Origin: Rhodothermales bacterium | Lineage (GTDB): Bacteria > Bacteroidota > Rhodothermia > Rhodothermales > Bin80 | Assembly (NCBI GenBank): GCA_022822185.1 | Contig: JAJECE010000112.1 | Span: forward strand, 1-64,000 | DNA: 64,000 bases | Direction of reading: 5' to 3' | In this document: one piece after another, positions 37,997 through 46,533 of the stretch | Numbering within the stretch: the first letter of the stretch is position 1 | How the letters are laid out: every line of letters starts with the position of its first letter | Made by a program: the position numbers and the translations under genes | Notes under the pieces: generated by a model | The model's database searches: none | Told to the model about the DNA's origin: nothing | Seen by the model: the letters and a program-made list of their open reading frames with translations, nothing else

Positions 37997-38697
37997 GCAT
38001 GTCCAACGAGCCATCCAGCTGGATTGCCGGGGCAACGGCGGTGCTCCTGAAGGATCTCCGCCTGGAACTGCGTAATAAATCCGTGCTGGGCACCCTGCTC
38101 ATCTTCGTACTCAGCACTCTGTTTGTAGTCTCATTTGCAGCAGCAAGCACTGACCTTGCCTCTGGAACGAAGGCCGGGTTACTTTGGGTTGTAGTCCTTT
38201 TTACGGCAGCACTGGGACTGGGACGCGCATTTCTGTCTGAGCAGGAACGCGGAACTGTAATTTTTTTGCGATTGCATACGCAGCCGCAGATGGTCTATCT
38301 CGGCAAACTTTGCTACGGCTTCCTGACACTTCTGTGTGCGAATGCGGTTTCCTCGCTGGTATTTCTGGTGCTGCTGAATGTTGAGGTGGCATTGCCGGGC
38401 CTTTTTGTTTTGACGATCTGTCTGGGGACTTTGGGGCTTGCGGGAGCGGCCACGCTTCTGTCGGCAATTATTTCACGAACGGCACGCGGCGGACCGCTGC
38501 TTCCCGTGCTGCTCTTCCCGATTTTGATCCCTTTACTGCTTTCTGCCGTTGAAGCCACTCATTTAAGTTTTACAGGGCAATCTTTTGCCACAGATGGATG
38601 GAGTGCCGCGATTGGATCCTTAGTGACGATGGTGAGTTTCTCCGGGGTTGTGATTGCCGCGTCTATCCTTCTTTTCGACTATGTTTGGGAAACCTAA
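37993..38697 (+). CDS. ccmB: heme exporter subunit CcmB
   Basis: 234-residue integral inner-membrane protein of the System I cytochrome c maturation pathway. It has about six hydrophobic spans, the early 'LLKDLRLELRNKSVLGTLLIFVLS' segment, 'GLGRAFLSEQERGT' and the 'GPLLPVLLFPILIPLLLSAVEA' span that are typical of CcmB. With CcmA (ATPase) and CcmC it releases heme-loaded CcmE. It overlaps murB by 4 bases and is followed closely by ccmC. A ccmA gene, which normally precedes ccmB, is not in this locus. Confidence 0.92.
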   Translation: MSMSNEPSSWIAGATAVLLKDLRLELRNKSVLGTLLIFVLSTLFVVSFAAASTDLASGTKAGLLWVVVLFTAALGLGRAFLSEQERGTVIFLRLHTQPQMVYLGKLCYGFLTLLCANAVSSLVFLVLLNVEVALPGLFVLTICLGTLGLAGAATLLSAIISRTARGGPLLPVLLFPILIPLLLSAVEATHLSFTGQSFATDGWSAAIGSLVTMVSFSGVVIAASILLFDYVWET

Positions 38698-38712
38698 AAA
38701 GAATTCCACCTG

Positions 38713-39420
38713 ATGCCTCGTAACTACAAGGGCATCCGCCTGATCATCATCATCTGGGTAACACTCGTTCTCCTGGGAGCATTTTCTTTTGCGGGAGCAT
38801 GGCTGAATATCCCACATGTAGCCATGCTGGAGCACACGGCCCGGAATCTGTATTTCCATGTTCCGATGTGGTTTACGATGATGGCATTGACGGCTCTTTC
38901 TGCCGTTCATGCGATTCAACACCTGCGAACGAAGAACCCGGTGAGTGACCTCCGGTCCAGCACTGCCGCGCTGGTGGCGATTGTGTTTGGGCTGTTAGGC
39001 CTGGCAACCGGGAGTATGTGGGCACGGTTTACCTGGTATGAGGGGACGAATATCTGGTGGAATTTTGATCCAAAGCAATCCATGGCCGCAGTCCAAGTAC
39101 TGATCTACTGTGCGTATTTTGCCCTTCGGGGTGCGTTAGATGATCCAGTCATACGGGCAAGGATTGCCGCTGTCTACAATGTTTTTGCATTTGCAACCGT
39201 GCCTTTTCTGCTGTATGTGCTTCCGCGCCAGTTGGAGAGTCTGCACCCTGGTGCGGAGGGGAATCCGGCATTCAGTGACATTACCGATCCGATCATGCGC
39301 GTGGTATTCTACCCGGCGGTCCTTGGATTCATCGGACTCGGATGGCTGCTCTATACGCAACGCGTCCGGTTAGCACATGCCTCGGACACCCTGCAATCTA
39401 TTCTGGAAAAGCATTCATGA
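38713..39420 (+). CDS. ccmC: cytochrome c biogenesis protein CcmC
   Basis: 235 residues, about six transmembrane helices. The tryptophan-rich periplasmic heme-binding loop reads 'TNIWWNFDPKQSM', with conserved His residues in 'NLYFHVPMWF' and 'ERAVHAIQH'-like positions (actual: SAVHAIQHL), matching the CcmC/CcsA heme-handling family. CcmC presents heme to CcmE in the periplasm. It sits 15 bases after ccmB, and its stop overlaps the start of ccmD (ATGA). Confidence 0.92.
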   Translation: MPRNYKGIRLIIIIWVTLVLLGAFSFAGAWLNIPHVAMLEHTARNLYFHVPMWFTMMALTALSAVHAIQHLRTKNPVSDLRSSTAALVAIVFGLLGLATGSMWARFTWYEGTNIWWNFDPKQSMAAVQVLIYCAYFALRGALDDPVIRARIAAVYNVFAFATVPFLLYVLPRQLESLHPGAEGNPAFSDITDPIMRVVFYPAVLGFIGLGWLLYTQRVRLAHASDTLQSILEKHS

Positions 39421-39626
39421 CTTACCGTATTATGTTCTCTCTACTCCTGCAGACTTCCGACTTTGAAGCGACGATGCTGGACAATGATAAGTTGATGGTT
39501 GTTCTGGCGGTTGTCCTGATCATCTGGACGGGGATCGTGATCTTCATCTATGCAACCGACCGGAAAATTAATCGCCTTGAGTCCTCGGTGCAACATCTTC
39601 TCAAACGGGAAGAGACACACGAATAA
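39417..39626 (+). CDS. ccmD: CcmD-family small membrane protein
   Basis: 69-residue protein with one transmembrane helix (DNDKLMVVLAVVLIIWTGIVIFIYA), then a basic and acidic tail with short coiled-coil character (DRKINRLESSVQHLL). Length, topology and position right after ccmC are those of CcmD, which keeps CcmE in the CcmABC complex. The ORF track opens it 25 codons earlier; the ATG overlapping the ccmC stop is clearly the start. Confidence 0.8.
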   Translation: MTYRIMFSLLLQTSDFEATMLDNDKLMVVLAVVLIIWTGIVIFIYATDRKINRLESSVQHLLKREETHE

Positions 39627-39843
39627 GTGAATGCCAATGCGATTTGATCGTCCGCATGATTCTGAATCCTGCTGGCGCAAGCACAGATGGTAGATGGTCA
39701 CATTCTGACCTGTTTATCCTTTGCCTGAACATCTGACCAAAGGGGCCGTGCAACCTTGATGGTATCTGATCGGCATGACACCGCAAACCATGCAAGGAAA
39801 CTACCGTTGACATCTCGTCAGGATTATCTGTGCGCTTACAGCC

Positions 39844-41136
39844 ATGAAACTTCAAAAGTTAAATCTCAAGCGATACAAGTGTTTTCGTGAGGATATAAAC
39901 TTTGGAATTGCCCCTTTAACCATTCTTGCTGGGGCGAATAATTCCGGCAAAACAGCGCTGGCCCGGGCAATTCATTTATTGGTGAGCAGCCTTGTTCTCT
40001 CGGGGAATGATAGCCATGAACCGCTATTGATCCATGCAGATGAGATCCGTCACGGGAGAACCTTTGTGGATTTAGTGAATGGACATGCCATACATGGCAA
40101 GTTGTCCCTGTCTGCTGAACTGGCAAATGGGAGCAATGAATCTCTTCTAAACGTAACAGTCCAAAATGTGGAAAAATCACCAAAACCAGACGATCGCCAG
40201 ATTCTAAACTGATGTTTGGATAGCGGAACAGATCGCATTGAAGCGCAAAGAAAAAGCATTGATCCGCAATCTCTGTATGATGTATCTGTATCGGGAAGAG
40301 AGCCGGATGAACGTCCTATCGCCTGGAGAGGGGTATTGCCTCAGAAAACGCATCAACTCCCAAACTGGATTGATCCTCAAATTGAGGAAATCAGAAAATG
40401 GGCCAACGGTGTTCGCTATCTTAAGTGTCCACGTCGTATTGCTTCATCGCATTTTACGACGGAATCCTATTCTCCTGGTGCGCATGATACAAATGGAATG
40501 CATGCGCCTATGGCTTTAGCCGCAAACAATGATCTATGGGATTCTGTCAGGGAATGGTATCGAAAAGCTTTTGGGGTGAGCCTTGAACTTAAAACTGAGG
40601 GTCGATACTTTGACCTAACCGTAAGATCAAATTCTAACGGTGCTAATATCCCCCTTGACCAATCTGGTGCCGGACTCTCACAGGTTTTACCCGTTGCGGT
40701 GGCCGCCTTGACTGCAAACCAATCGGAGCCGGGAGTTGACATCATCAAACATCCAGAAACTGGACTTCAGCCCGCCGCCCATGCTCATGTCGCAGAACTT
40801 TTTCTGGAAAATCTCGCGAAATGTGAACGATCCACGATTCTTGAGACCCACTCGGAAATGATACTGCTTCGTACGCGGCGCTGGATTGCAGAAAAGCGAC
40901 TTTCGCCCGAGGATGTACTTGTGTATTGGCTCTATGTGGATCCTGACGATGGGGCTGGTCTCAGGAAAATCACGATAAATGAACGCGGTCAAATGGGAAA
41001 TTCGCCCCATGGAATCTTCAGCGAAGACTATGAAGAGGTCTTGGCCATCCGCCGGGCAATTGCACACAATGAAGCAATGAACATGAATGCGCATAACATT
41101 GGACCTTCCACAGCGATTGATTCAAACGTCCAATAA
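39844..41136 (+). pseudogene. AAA ATPase (DUF3696/OLD-like) gene interrupted by an in-frame TGA
   Basis: Two ORFs, 39844-40212 and 40216-41136, are in the same frame and separated only by TGA at 40210-40212. Joined they give a protein of about 430 residues: N-terminal 'LNLKRYKCFREDINF' and Walker A AGANNSGKTAL (about 30-40), then C-terminal signature 'QSGAGLSQVLPVAVAAL', Walker B region 'VDIIKHPETGLQPAAHA' and 'TILETHSEMILLRTRRW' (D-loop/H-loop region). This is the SMC/ABC-type ATPase fold of the DUF3696/OLD-like group, often found in defence and mobile gene contexts. The single stop could be a recent mutation, a sequencing error or a read-through codon. It separates ccmD from ccmE, where it looks inserted. 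No nuclease partner is adjacent. Confidence 0.75.
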
Positions 41137-41366
41137 TCGCTCAATGATATTCCCGATAAGATGGCAGATCGGTGACATCTTGACAGACTTCGGATCACAT
41201 GTATCCTTCCTCTACTTTTTACAGAAACACCATGCATCCATCACCGGGGAGGCATACTTGAACCATTTTGAGCGCCAATCGAATCGGAAACTTGGGATTC
41301 TGAAATACTGCACGGGGACTATTCGGACGAACCGTAGTAGAATTCACCAGCCAGATTATTCAAACC

Positions 41367-41762
41367 ATGCGTAAGCCTCGTACTATTATCAGCCTGATCA
41401 GCCTTGTAGCATTTGCATCACTGCTTCTGTTCAACTTCGGGGAACAGGTCAGTGGCTATATGCTTTTCTCCGAAGCGGAAGCTTCAGGAGCACATGCTCA
41501 TGTGGTTGGTTACTGGGTACAGCCGGAAACCGCACATTACGACCCGGAAGTCAATCTCTTCACGTTTCATATGCAGGATGATGAAGGGACCGTACGAAAA
41601 GTCCACTATCACAACACAAAGCCAGCCAGTTTTGAGAATGCAGAAAAACTGGTCGTGGAGGGCCGTCTGAATGGAAATATCTTTGAGGCGGAACATATTC
41701 TCATGAAATGCCCATCCAAGTACAGTGAAACCAATACGCTTGATCAAATTCCGCCATCTTAA
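41367..41762 (+). CDS. ccmE: cytochrome c maturation heme chaperone CcmE, CxxxY type
   Basis: 131 residues: short cytoplasmic N-terminus, one membrane anchor (about 8-24), then the periplasmic OB-fold domain ('VVGYWVQPETAHYDPEVNLFTFHM', 'LVVEGRLNGNIFEAEHILMKC'). The heme-attachment position, His in E. coli (HxxxY), is Cys here: CPSKY, Cys115-Tyr119. This CxxxY variant is known from archaea and some anaerobic bacteria. It belongs functionally with ccmBCD at 37993-39626, from which it is separated by the ATPase pseudogene. A CcmE of this sort should form a different heme bond. Confidence 0.9.
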   Translation: MRKPRTIISLISLVAFASLLLFNFGEQVSGYMLFSEAEASGAHAHVVGYWVQPETAHYDPEVNLFTFHMQDDEGTVRKVHYHNTKPASFENAEKLVVEGRLNGNIFEAEHILMKCPSKYSETNTLDQIPPS

Positions 41763-42160
41763 TTCCACAAATACCGCGCTCACCACTTCCGATGCTTAGC
41801 CCCACGCTGCCTGTCGGTGCTGCATCCCTATACACATAAGAGCAAGGGAACACCACCTAATGGGTTATTTCTACCGAAAACGACCATTAATTTATCTGAA
41901 TTGGATTGGTAGGCAATGATTCAGGCCGTACCCGATGGTTTTGTGATGCATTCCAATGGAGTAGCCCAAAAACTGTGGACATATTTGAACTCCACGCAAA
42001 CCCCCAAATCTAGATTCCTGCCAGAAATGCAGCCTCAAATATGGGGAAACGAAGAAGATCCAGATGAGAGAAATTCTCGTCCCAGAACTGGACAAGCCAA
42101 CTAACAGTATCCCACCGGCTCCTTTAGCGAGTCTAAACTCTGTCAGCACCTCGCAAGGGA
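41763..42160. other. intergenic region, nothing recognised
   Basis: About 400 bases between ccmE and the small minus-strand coiled-coil gene. The 92-codon minus ORF (41892-42170) lacks any protein-like features. No hairpin terminator or RNA gene was seen. Confidence 0.4.
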
Positions 42161-42517
42161 CTAAGTGCAAGACGTTTCCATGGACCGCTGGCCTTGCGTA
42201 ACTGGAAACGACGCGGAGCCACCTAAAGAATTAACCTCCCATGATCTATTTGAAAGCACACCTTCTATCCTTGAGAGCCGACCGTTCATTGCAACTATTA
42301 AATCCTTCAACGAGTCTAACAGCCTGTAAATCGCATCTATTCTTCTATTCATCTCAAGACCCTGAGCATCAATTTTCTCGCTAAGATGGTCATATTTATC
42401 CTTGAGAAGGTGATACACACTGTCTATTCGCTTAATCGTTGAGATATGCATTCGCCATAACAGAGCAACAATTCCTGAAGCAATGGCCGCAATTGAGATG
42501 ATCATTGGTGTTTCCAT
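42161..42517 (-). CDS. small membrane-anchored coiled-coil protein
   Basis: 118 residues. An N-terminal hydrophobic helix (about 4-22, IISIAAIASGIVALLW) is followed by about 60 residues with a heptad-like pattern ('RIDSVYHLLKDKYDHLSEKIDAQG', 'RIDAIYRLLDSLKDLI'), predicting a coiled coil facing the cytoplasm or periplasm. Such proteins resemble small holin-associated or phage/TA-associated proteins as well as generic membrane scaffolds; no family can be named. The clean ATG and regular heptads suggest a real gene. Nothing is coupled to it. Confidence 0.55.
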   Translation of the reverse strand: METPMIISIAAIASGIVALLWRMHISTIKRIDSVYHLLKDKYDHLSEKIDAQGLEMNRRIDAIYRLLDSLKDLIVAMNGRLSRIEGVLSNRSWEVNSLGGSASFPVTQGQRSMETSCT

Positions 42518-42889
42518 AACGTTAATCAGAAAAGTTTGCGATATCTATGCCCCTTCACACATGCTCAGGTTCCAGATGTTGAAATTCCTGTCTCTATAAA
42601 AAGTCCCCAGACCCCAAAATGGCATGCACATACGTTGGCATTTCGGAACAGGCAAAGGCCTTTTTCGCTGATCTGACATGATGCTCCTAGCCCGATTGCA
42701 CATGTCTCTGTACAATTGGTGTCTGCTCTATTGCTGATCTGGACTCAACCAGATTCGGGGCGGCAAGGGAAACCAGTACGAATCCGCATAAATACGCTGA
42801 ATCAGTGTCACGGGATCTGAAATTGCCTGCAATGCAATCAAGTTGGAGTTGAGGTCGTACAACCGGCGGAAAACTTGCTCCCCGGTTTC
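42518..42889. other. intergenic region, nothing recognised
   Basis: About 370 bases between the divergent coiled-coil gene and the DUF4159 gene. The minus-strand ORFs here are shadows of the following gene. No repeat or RNA gene seen. Confidence 0.4.
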
Positions 42890-43549
42890 GTGACCCGATT
42901 GCTGTATCTGTGTATGCTCCTTGCCGTCCCGTGTAAGGCGCAGGAATATGCGCTCTTTGTCGCACGCGTCAAATATGGCGGAGGCGGAGACTGGTACAGT
43001 GACGAACAGTCACTCCCGGAACTCCTAGCCCATATTCGATCTGAAACCCTGCTGAATGTTGCGCCAGCGCCCGAGGTGGTGGAACTCTCAAATGACCGAC
43101 TCTTTACCTTCCCGTACCTGTATCTCACCGGACATGGAAATGTCGTGTTCACAGAGCACGAGACCACCCGGCTGCGTCAATACCTGGAACAGGGAGGCTT
43201 CCTGCATATTGATGATAACTACGGTCTGGATGAAGCCATCCGCCGTGAAATGGCCAAAGTGTTTCCGCAGCAGGAGTTCACCGAACTTCCCTTTGATCAC
43301 GCCATCTATCATACCCATTACACGTTCCCGAATGGACTGCCAAAAATCCACGAGCATGATGGCCGACCGCCCCAGGGATTCGGTTTGTTTGACCGCTATG
43401 GACGCCTTTGTGTATTCTACAGCTACGAGAGTGATCTCGGCGATGGCTGGGAACCCGAATCGGTGCACGACCTGCCACCTGAAATCCGTACCCCCGCACT
43501 CCAAATGGGAACCAATATTCTCATCTACGCCATGATGGGGAGCAAATAA
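42890..43549 (+). CDS. DUF4159 domain exported protein
   Basis: About 219 residues with a signal peptide (LLYLCMLLAVPCKAQ) and a DUF4159 domain: 'FVARVKYGGGGDWYSDEQSLPELL', 'PYLYLTGHGNVVFTEHE', 'YLEQGGFLHIDDNYGLD' and 'HPIYH'-like 'DHAIYHTHYTF'. The fold is related to class I glutamine amidotransferase-like domains, and the family often accompanies MoxR/VWA or peptidoglycan-related genes. GTG at 42890 gives a compact signal peptide and is preferred to the TTG at 42875. It lies 20 bases upstream of glyA; function unknown. Confidence 0.88.
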   Translation: MTRLLYLCMLLAVPCKAQEYALFVARVKYGGGGDWYSDEQSLPELLAHIRSETLLNVAPAPEVVELSNDRLFTFPYLYLTGHGNVVFTEHETTRLRQYLEQGGFLHIDDNYGLDEAIRREMAKVFPQQEFTELPFDHAIYHTHYTFPNGLPKIHEHDGRPPQGFGLFDRYGRLCVFYSYESDLGDGWEPESVHDLPPEIRTPALQMGTNILIYAMMGSK

Positions 43550-43569
43550 CCAATTGATCCGTCATTCAC

Positions 43570-44865
43570 ATGAATCATCTTTCATCACAAGACCCCGAAA
43601 TCTACGCCGCTATTGAACAGGAAGTCCACCGGCAGAATTACGGCCTGGAACTGATCGCTTCGGAAAATTTTGTCTCCCGAAGTGTCATGCAGGCCCAAGG
43701 CTCCATCTTCACAAATAAGTATGCAGAAGGACTGCCGGGCCGGCGCTATTATGGAGGATGTGAATTTACAGATGTCGCAGAGGATTTGGCCCGCAGTCGT
43801 GCAAAACAACTCTTTCAATGTGACTGGGTCAATGTGCAACCCCATTCAGGGGCCTCCGCCAATGCTGCCGTCTATCTGAGCTGTTTGAAACCCGGAGACA
43901 CCTTCCTTGGACTTGACCTTGCACATGGCGGACACCTGACACATGGAAGCCCCGTGAATTTTTCAGGCATCTGGTTTCAGCCAACCTACTACGGGGTAGA
44001 AAATGACGGGCGTATTGATATGGATCGTGTAAGGGATAAAGCAAAATCCGTTCATCCCAAACTGATCTCCATTGGAGCCAGCGCCTATTCGCGTGATTTT
44101 GACTACGAAGCATTCCGAACCATTGCCGACGAAGTCGATGCACTCCTTTGGATGGACATGGCCCACCCTGCCGGACTGATTGCCGCAGGTGTCCTGAATG
44201 ATCCGCTGCCACATGCACATATCGTCACCACAACGACACACAAGACACTCCGCGGGCCGCGCGGAGGGATGCTGCTGATCGGGCGTGATTTTGAAAACCC
44301 CTTCGGCAAGGTTGCCCCAAAAAGCGGCCGCGTCCGGAAAATGAGCGAACTGCTTGACTCTGCGGTCTTTCCTGGAATGCAGGGGGGCCCCCTCGTCCAT
44401 GTCATCGCCGCCAAAGCAGTCGCTTTCAAGGAGGCACTGCAGCCCGAATTCATTTCATATGCCAGACAGGTGCAAAAAAATGCAGCCGTCATGGCCGCAT
44501 CCTTCCTGTCGCGCGGCTATGAAGTTGTGAGCGGAGGGACCGACAATCATCTGATACTGGTCGACCTTCGCAGCAGGAACATCAACGGACGAGATGCAGA
44601 ACATGCTTTGCAGTCCGCACATATTACCGTAAATAAAAACATGGTCCCCTTTGATGATAAAAGTCCGTTCGTGACCAGTGGAATCCGGCTGGGAACCGCT
44701 GCGGTCACCACGCGCGGCTTTCAGGAAACAGATATCGAAGTGGTGGTCACGCTGATTGACCGTGTCCTGAGTGCGCCAACGGATGCGTCTGTCCGGCACA
44801 GGGTGCAAACTGAAATCCATGCACTCTGTGAAGCCTACCCGCTCTATGACTTTGTAACGGCCTGA
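43570..44865 (+). CDS. glyA: serine hydroxymethyltransferase
   Basis: 431-residue PLP enzyme that interconverts serine and glycine, loading tetrahydrofolate with a one-carbon unit. Motifs: '[20 protein letters not shown]', '[18 protein letters not shown]', '[15 protein letters not shown]', the PLP-lysine loop '[15 protein letters not shown]', and '[20 protein letters not shown]'. All catalytic elements are present and the length is normal. It lies between the DUF4159 gene and an OPRTase-like gene on the same strand. No riboswitch is visible upstream (only 20 bases of spacer). Confidence 0.97.
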   Translation: MNHLSSQDPEIYAAIEQEVHRQNYGLELIASENFVSRSVMQAQGSIFTNKYAEGLPGRRYYGGCEFTDVAEDLARSRAKQLFQCDWVNVQPHSGASANAAVYLSCLKPGDTFLGLDLAHGGHLTHGSPVNFSGIWFQPTYYGVENDGRIDMDRVRDKAKSVHPKLISIGASAYSRDFDYEAFRTIADEVDALLWMDMAHPAGLIAAGVLNDPLPHAHIVTTTTHKTLRGPRGGMLLIGRDFENPFGKVAPKSGRVRKMSELLDSAVFPGMQGGPLVHVIAAKAVAFKEALQPEFISYARQVQKNAAVMAASFLSRGYEVVSGGTDNHLILVDLRSRNINGRDAEHALQSAHITVNKNMVPFDDKSPFVTSGIRLGTAAVTTRGFQETDIEVVVTLIDRVLSAPTDASVRHRVQTEIHALCEAYPLYDFVTA

Positions 44866-45016
44866 CCCCCTGCAAACCTGCTTCATGGTCGGGCTACCTT
44901 TTATGTGATCAATCAGAATGAATGCAGCATGCTTTGCGATGCGCCCCTCGGGATCACTTTTCCTGAACCGATGAGGCCAGCTTTTGTATACAGACGCTAC
45001 CCTTGCACAGAAATCT

Positions 45017-45628
45017 ATGACGGTCGGAAAAATAGCAGAATCGACCTACTTACATGATTCAGGCCTATCGGAAGAGATTTACGATATGGCGCTGGTGTCT
45101 GGTGAACAGGAAAGGATCATTGATCCTGAAGGTACAAAAGTGGATTGGCTTCTGGACATGCGGATCCCCCTCCTTGATGGCAGCGTCGCCTCTAGACTGG
45201 GCAACCTGATTGCGGACCGGATACGTATGACGGGATGCAGGCAGGTCGCCGGCTACGGCTTCGGGGGCAATGCAATGGTCTGTGCAACCATCCATGCCGA
45301 TGGATACCCACACCTTCTGGGTGGATTTATCCGGCTGCAGCGCAAACCACATGGGAGGCGGCGCCTGATTGAAGGCCCCCTTGATCCTCACCTCCCCGTC
45401 ATACTCCTTGACGACCTGCTCAATAGCGGAGCATCCGCACTCCACGCACTTCATCAACTCAGAAGTGAAGGGTTTCATGTAGCGGGATTTTTCACCGTCT
45501 TTGAATTCACCTGGGGGAATGGACGGGCAAAACTTGAAAAAGAGGGCCTCCGGGTAGATGCATTGATGGAGTTGGCACTCAATCAAAAAACTACTGCGGG
45601 AAGTTCTGACTCGGCGGTTCGTGCTTAA
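45017..45628 (+). CDS. orotate phosphoribosyltransferase-like protein
   Basis: About 203 residues of the type I PRTase fold. The PRPP loop VILLDDLLNSGASALHAL is clear, and upstream there is 'GYGFGGNAMVCATIHADGYPHLLGGFIRLQRKPHG', comparable to the central region of OPRTase with its basic flexible loop ('RKPHGRRRLIEG'). In PyrE the enzyme joins orotate with PRPP to OMP. The N-terminal part is more divergent than true PyrE, so it may be a PyrE paralogue. ORF opens with TTG at 44984; ATG at 45017 is preferred. tatC follows after 5 bases. Confidence 0.75.
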   Translation: MTVGKIAESTYLHDSGLSEEIYDMALVSGEQERIIDPEGTKVDWLLDMRIPLLDGSVASRLGNLIADRIRMTGCRQVAGYGFGGNAMVCATIHADGYPHLLGGFIRLQRKPHGRRRLIEGPLDPHLPVILLDDLLNSGASALHALHQLRSEGFHVAGFFTVFEFTWGNGRAKLEKEGLRVDALMELALNQKTTAGSSDSAVRA

Positions 45629-45633
45629 GAAAA

Positions 45634-46533
45634 ATGGGCTTCAACTGGCGAAGACTGTTGGCGCGTCGTAAAGCGGCAAAGACCTCTGCTGCCATTCAGA
45701 AAGCAGAGACCGGGGCCGTCGCAGAGCCGCGTGAAAATGTGCTGCCGGAAGGTAGTGAGATGCCCTTCCTGGATCACCTTGAAGATCTGCGCTGGACGAT
45801 CATTAAAGGGGTCGGCGGGGTAGTCCTTATGACCATTTTTGCCGCCATCTTCCATAACTGGGTGGTGGATGTGGTTCTCATGGGACCCGCACGCGGGGAC
45901 TTCATTACCTACCGCCTTCTAGGTCTCGAGTTTACCGACCTGCATCTGCAAAACCGTACGGTAACCGGACAATTCTTTGCACTTATAGGGATTGTGATGG
46001 CCGTGGGGATTGTCGCCGGTTCCCCGATCCTGATCTACTATATCTGGAAGTTTATTGAGCCGGGACTCTATCCAAGGGAGAAGGCCGGCATGAAATTTGT
46101 CTCCGTCTTTGCAACCTTCTTTTTTGTGCTCGGAATCCTGTTCGGCTATCTGGTCATTACCCCGCTGGCGCTCAATTTCTTTAACAACTTCAATATCTCC
46201 GACATTATCCGTAACGAGTTTGATATTACCCGCTATTTCAGCAGTGTCACCTGGTGGGCGTTTGGGTCCGGCCTCCTTTTTGAACTCCCTGTTGTCATCT
46301 ACTTCCTCTCAAAACTGGGCATTGCCACCCCGAAACGTCTGCGCGCAGCCCGCAAATACGCGTTCCTGGGCGTTTTCATTGTCGGTGCATTCGTCACCCC
46401 GGCCGACCCCTTCTCTATGTTTGCGGCCGCACTGCCACTCTACCTGCTCTACGAGGGGTCCATCATTGTCGCTGTCTGGACCGAACGCAAACGGATTCGT
46501 GAACTCAACAAAGCGTTTGGAGACGATAATTAA
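45634..46533 (+). CDS. tatC: Sec-independent protein translocase TatC
   Basis: 299 residues with six transmembrane helices. The N-terminal cytoplasmic extension (about 40 residues, basic) precedes the signature MPFLDHLEDLRW, which docks twin-arginine signal peptides. Further conserved elements are 'WKFIEPGLYPREKAG' and 'FVTPADPFSMFAAALPLYLLYE'. It forms the receptor core of the Tat pathway, exporting folded proteins. No tatA/B gene is nearby. Its stop codon shares TTAA with the stop of the convergent Nramp-like gene. Confidence 0.95.
   Translation: MGFNWRRLLARRKAAKTSAAIQKAETGAVAEPRENVLPEGSEMPFLDHLEDLRWTIIKGVGGVVLMTIFAAIFHNWVVDVVLMGPARGDFITYRLLGLEFTDLHLQNRTVTGQFFALIGIVMAVGIVAGSPILIYYIWKFIEPGLYPREKAGMKFVSVFATFFFVLGILFGYLVITPLALNFFNNFNISDIIRNEFDITRYFSSVTWWAFGSGLLFELPVVIYFLSKLGIATPKRLRAARKYAFLGVFIVGAFVTPADPFSMFAAALPLYLLYEGSIIVAVWTERKRIRELNKAFGDDN

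Noticed and set aside
40210-40212. TGA in the ATPase read as selenocysteine
   Set aside because: The position is not next to a redox motif and no SECIS-like element or selenocysteine genes are visible; a mutation or error is simpler.
41892-42170. 92-codon minus-strand ORF with hydrophobic patches
   Set aside because: Hydrophobic patches are scattered, no signal or motif; overlaps the end of the coiled-coil gene.
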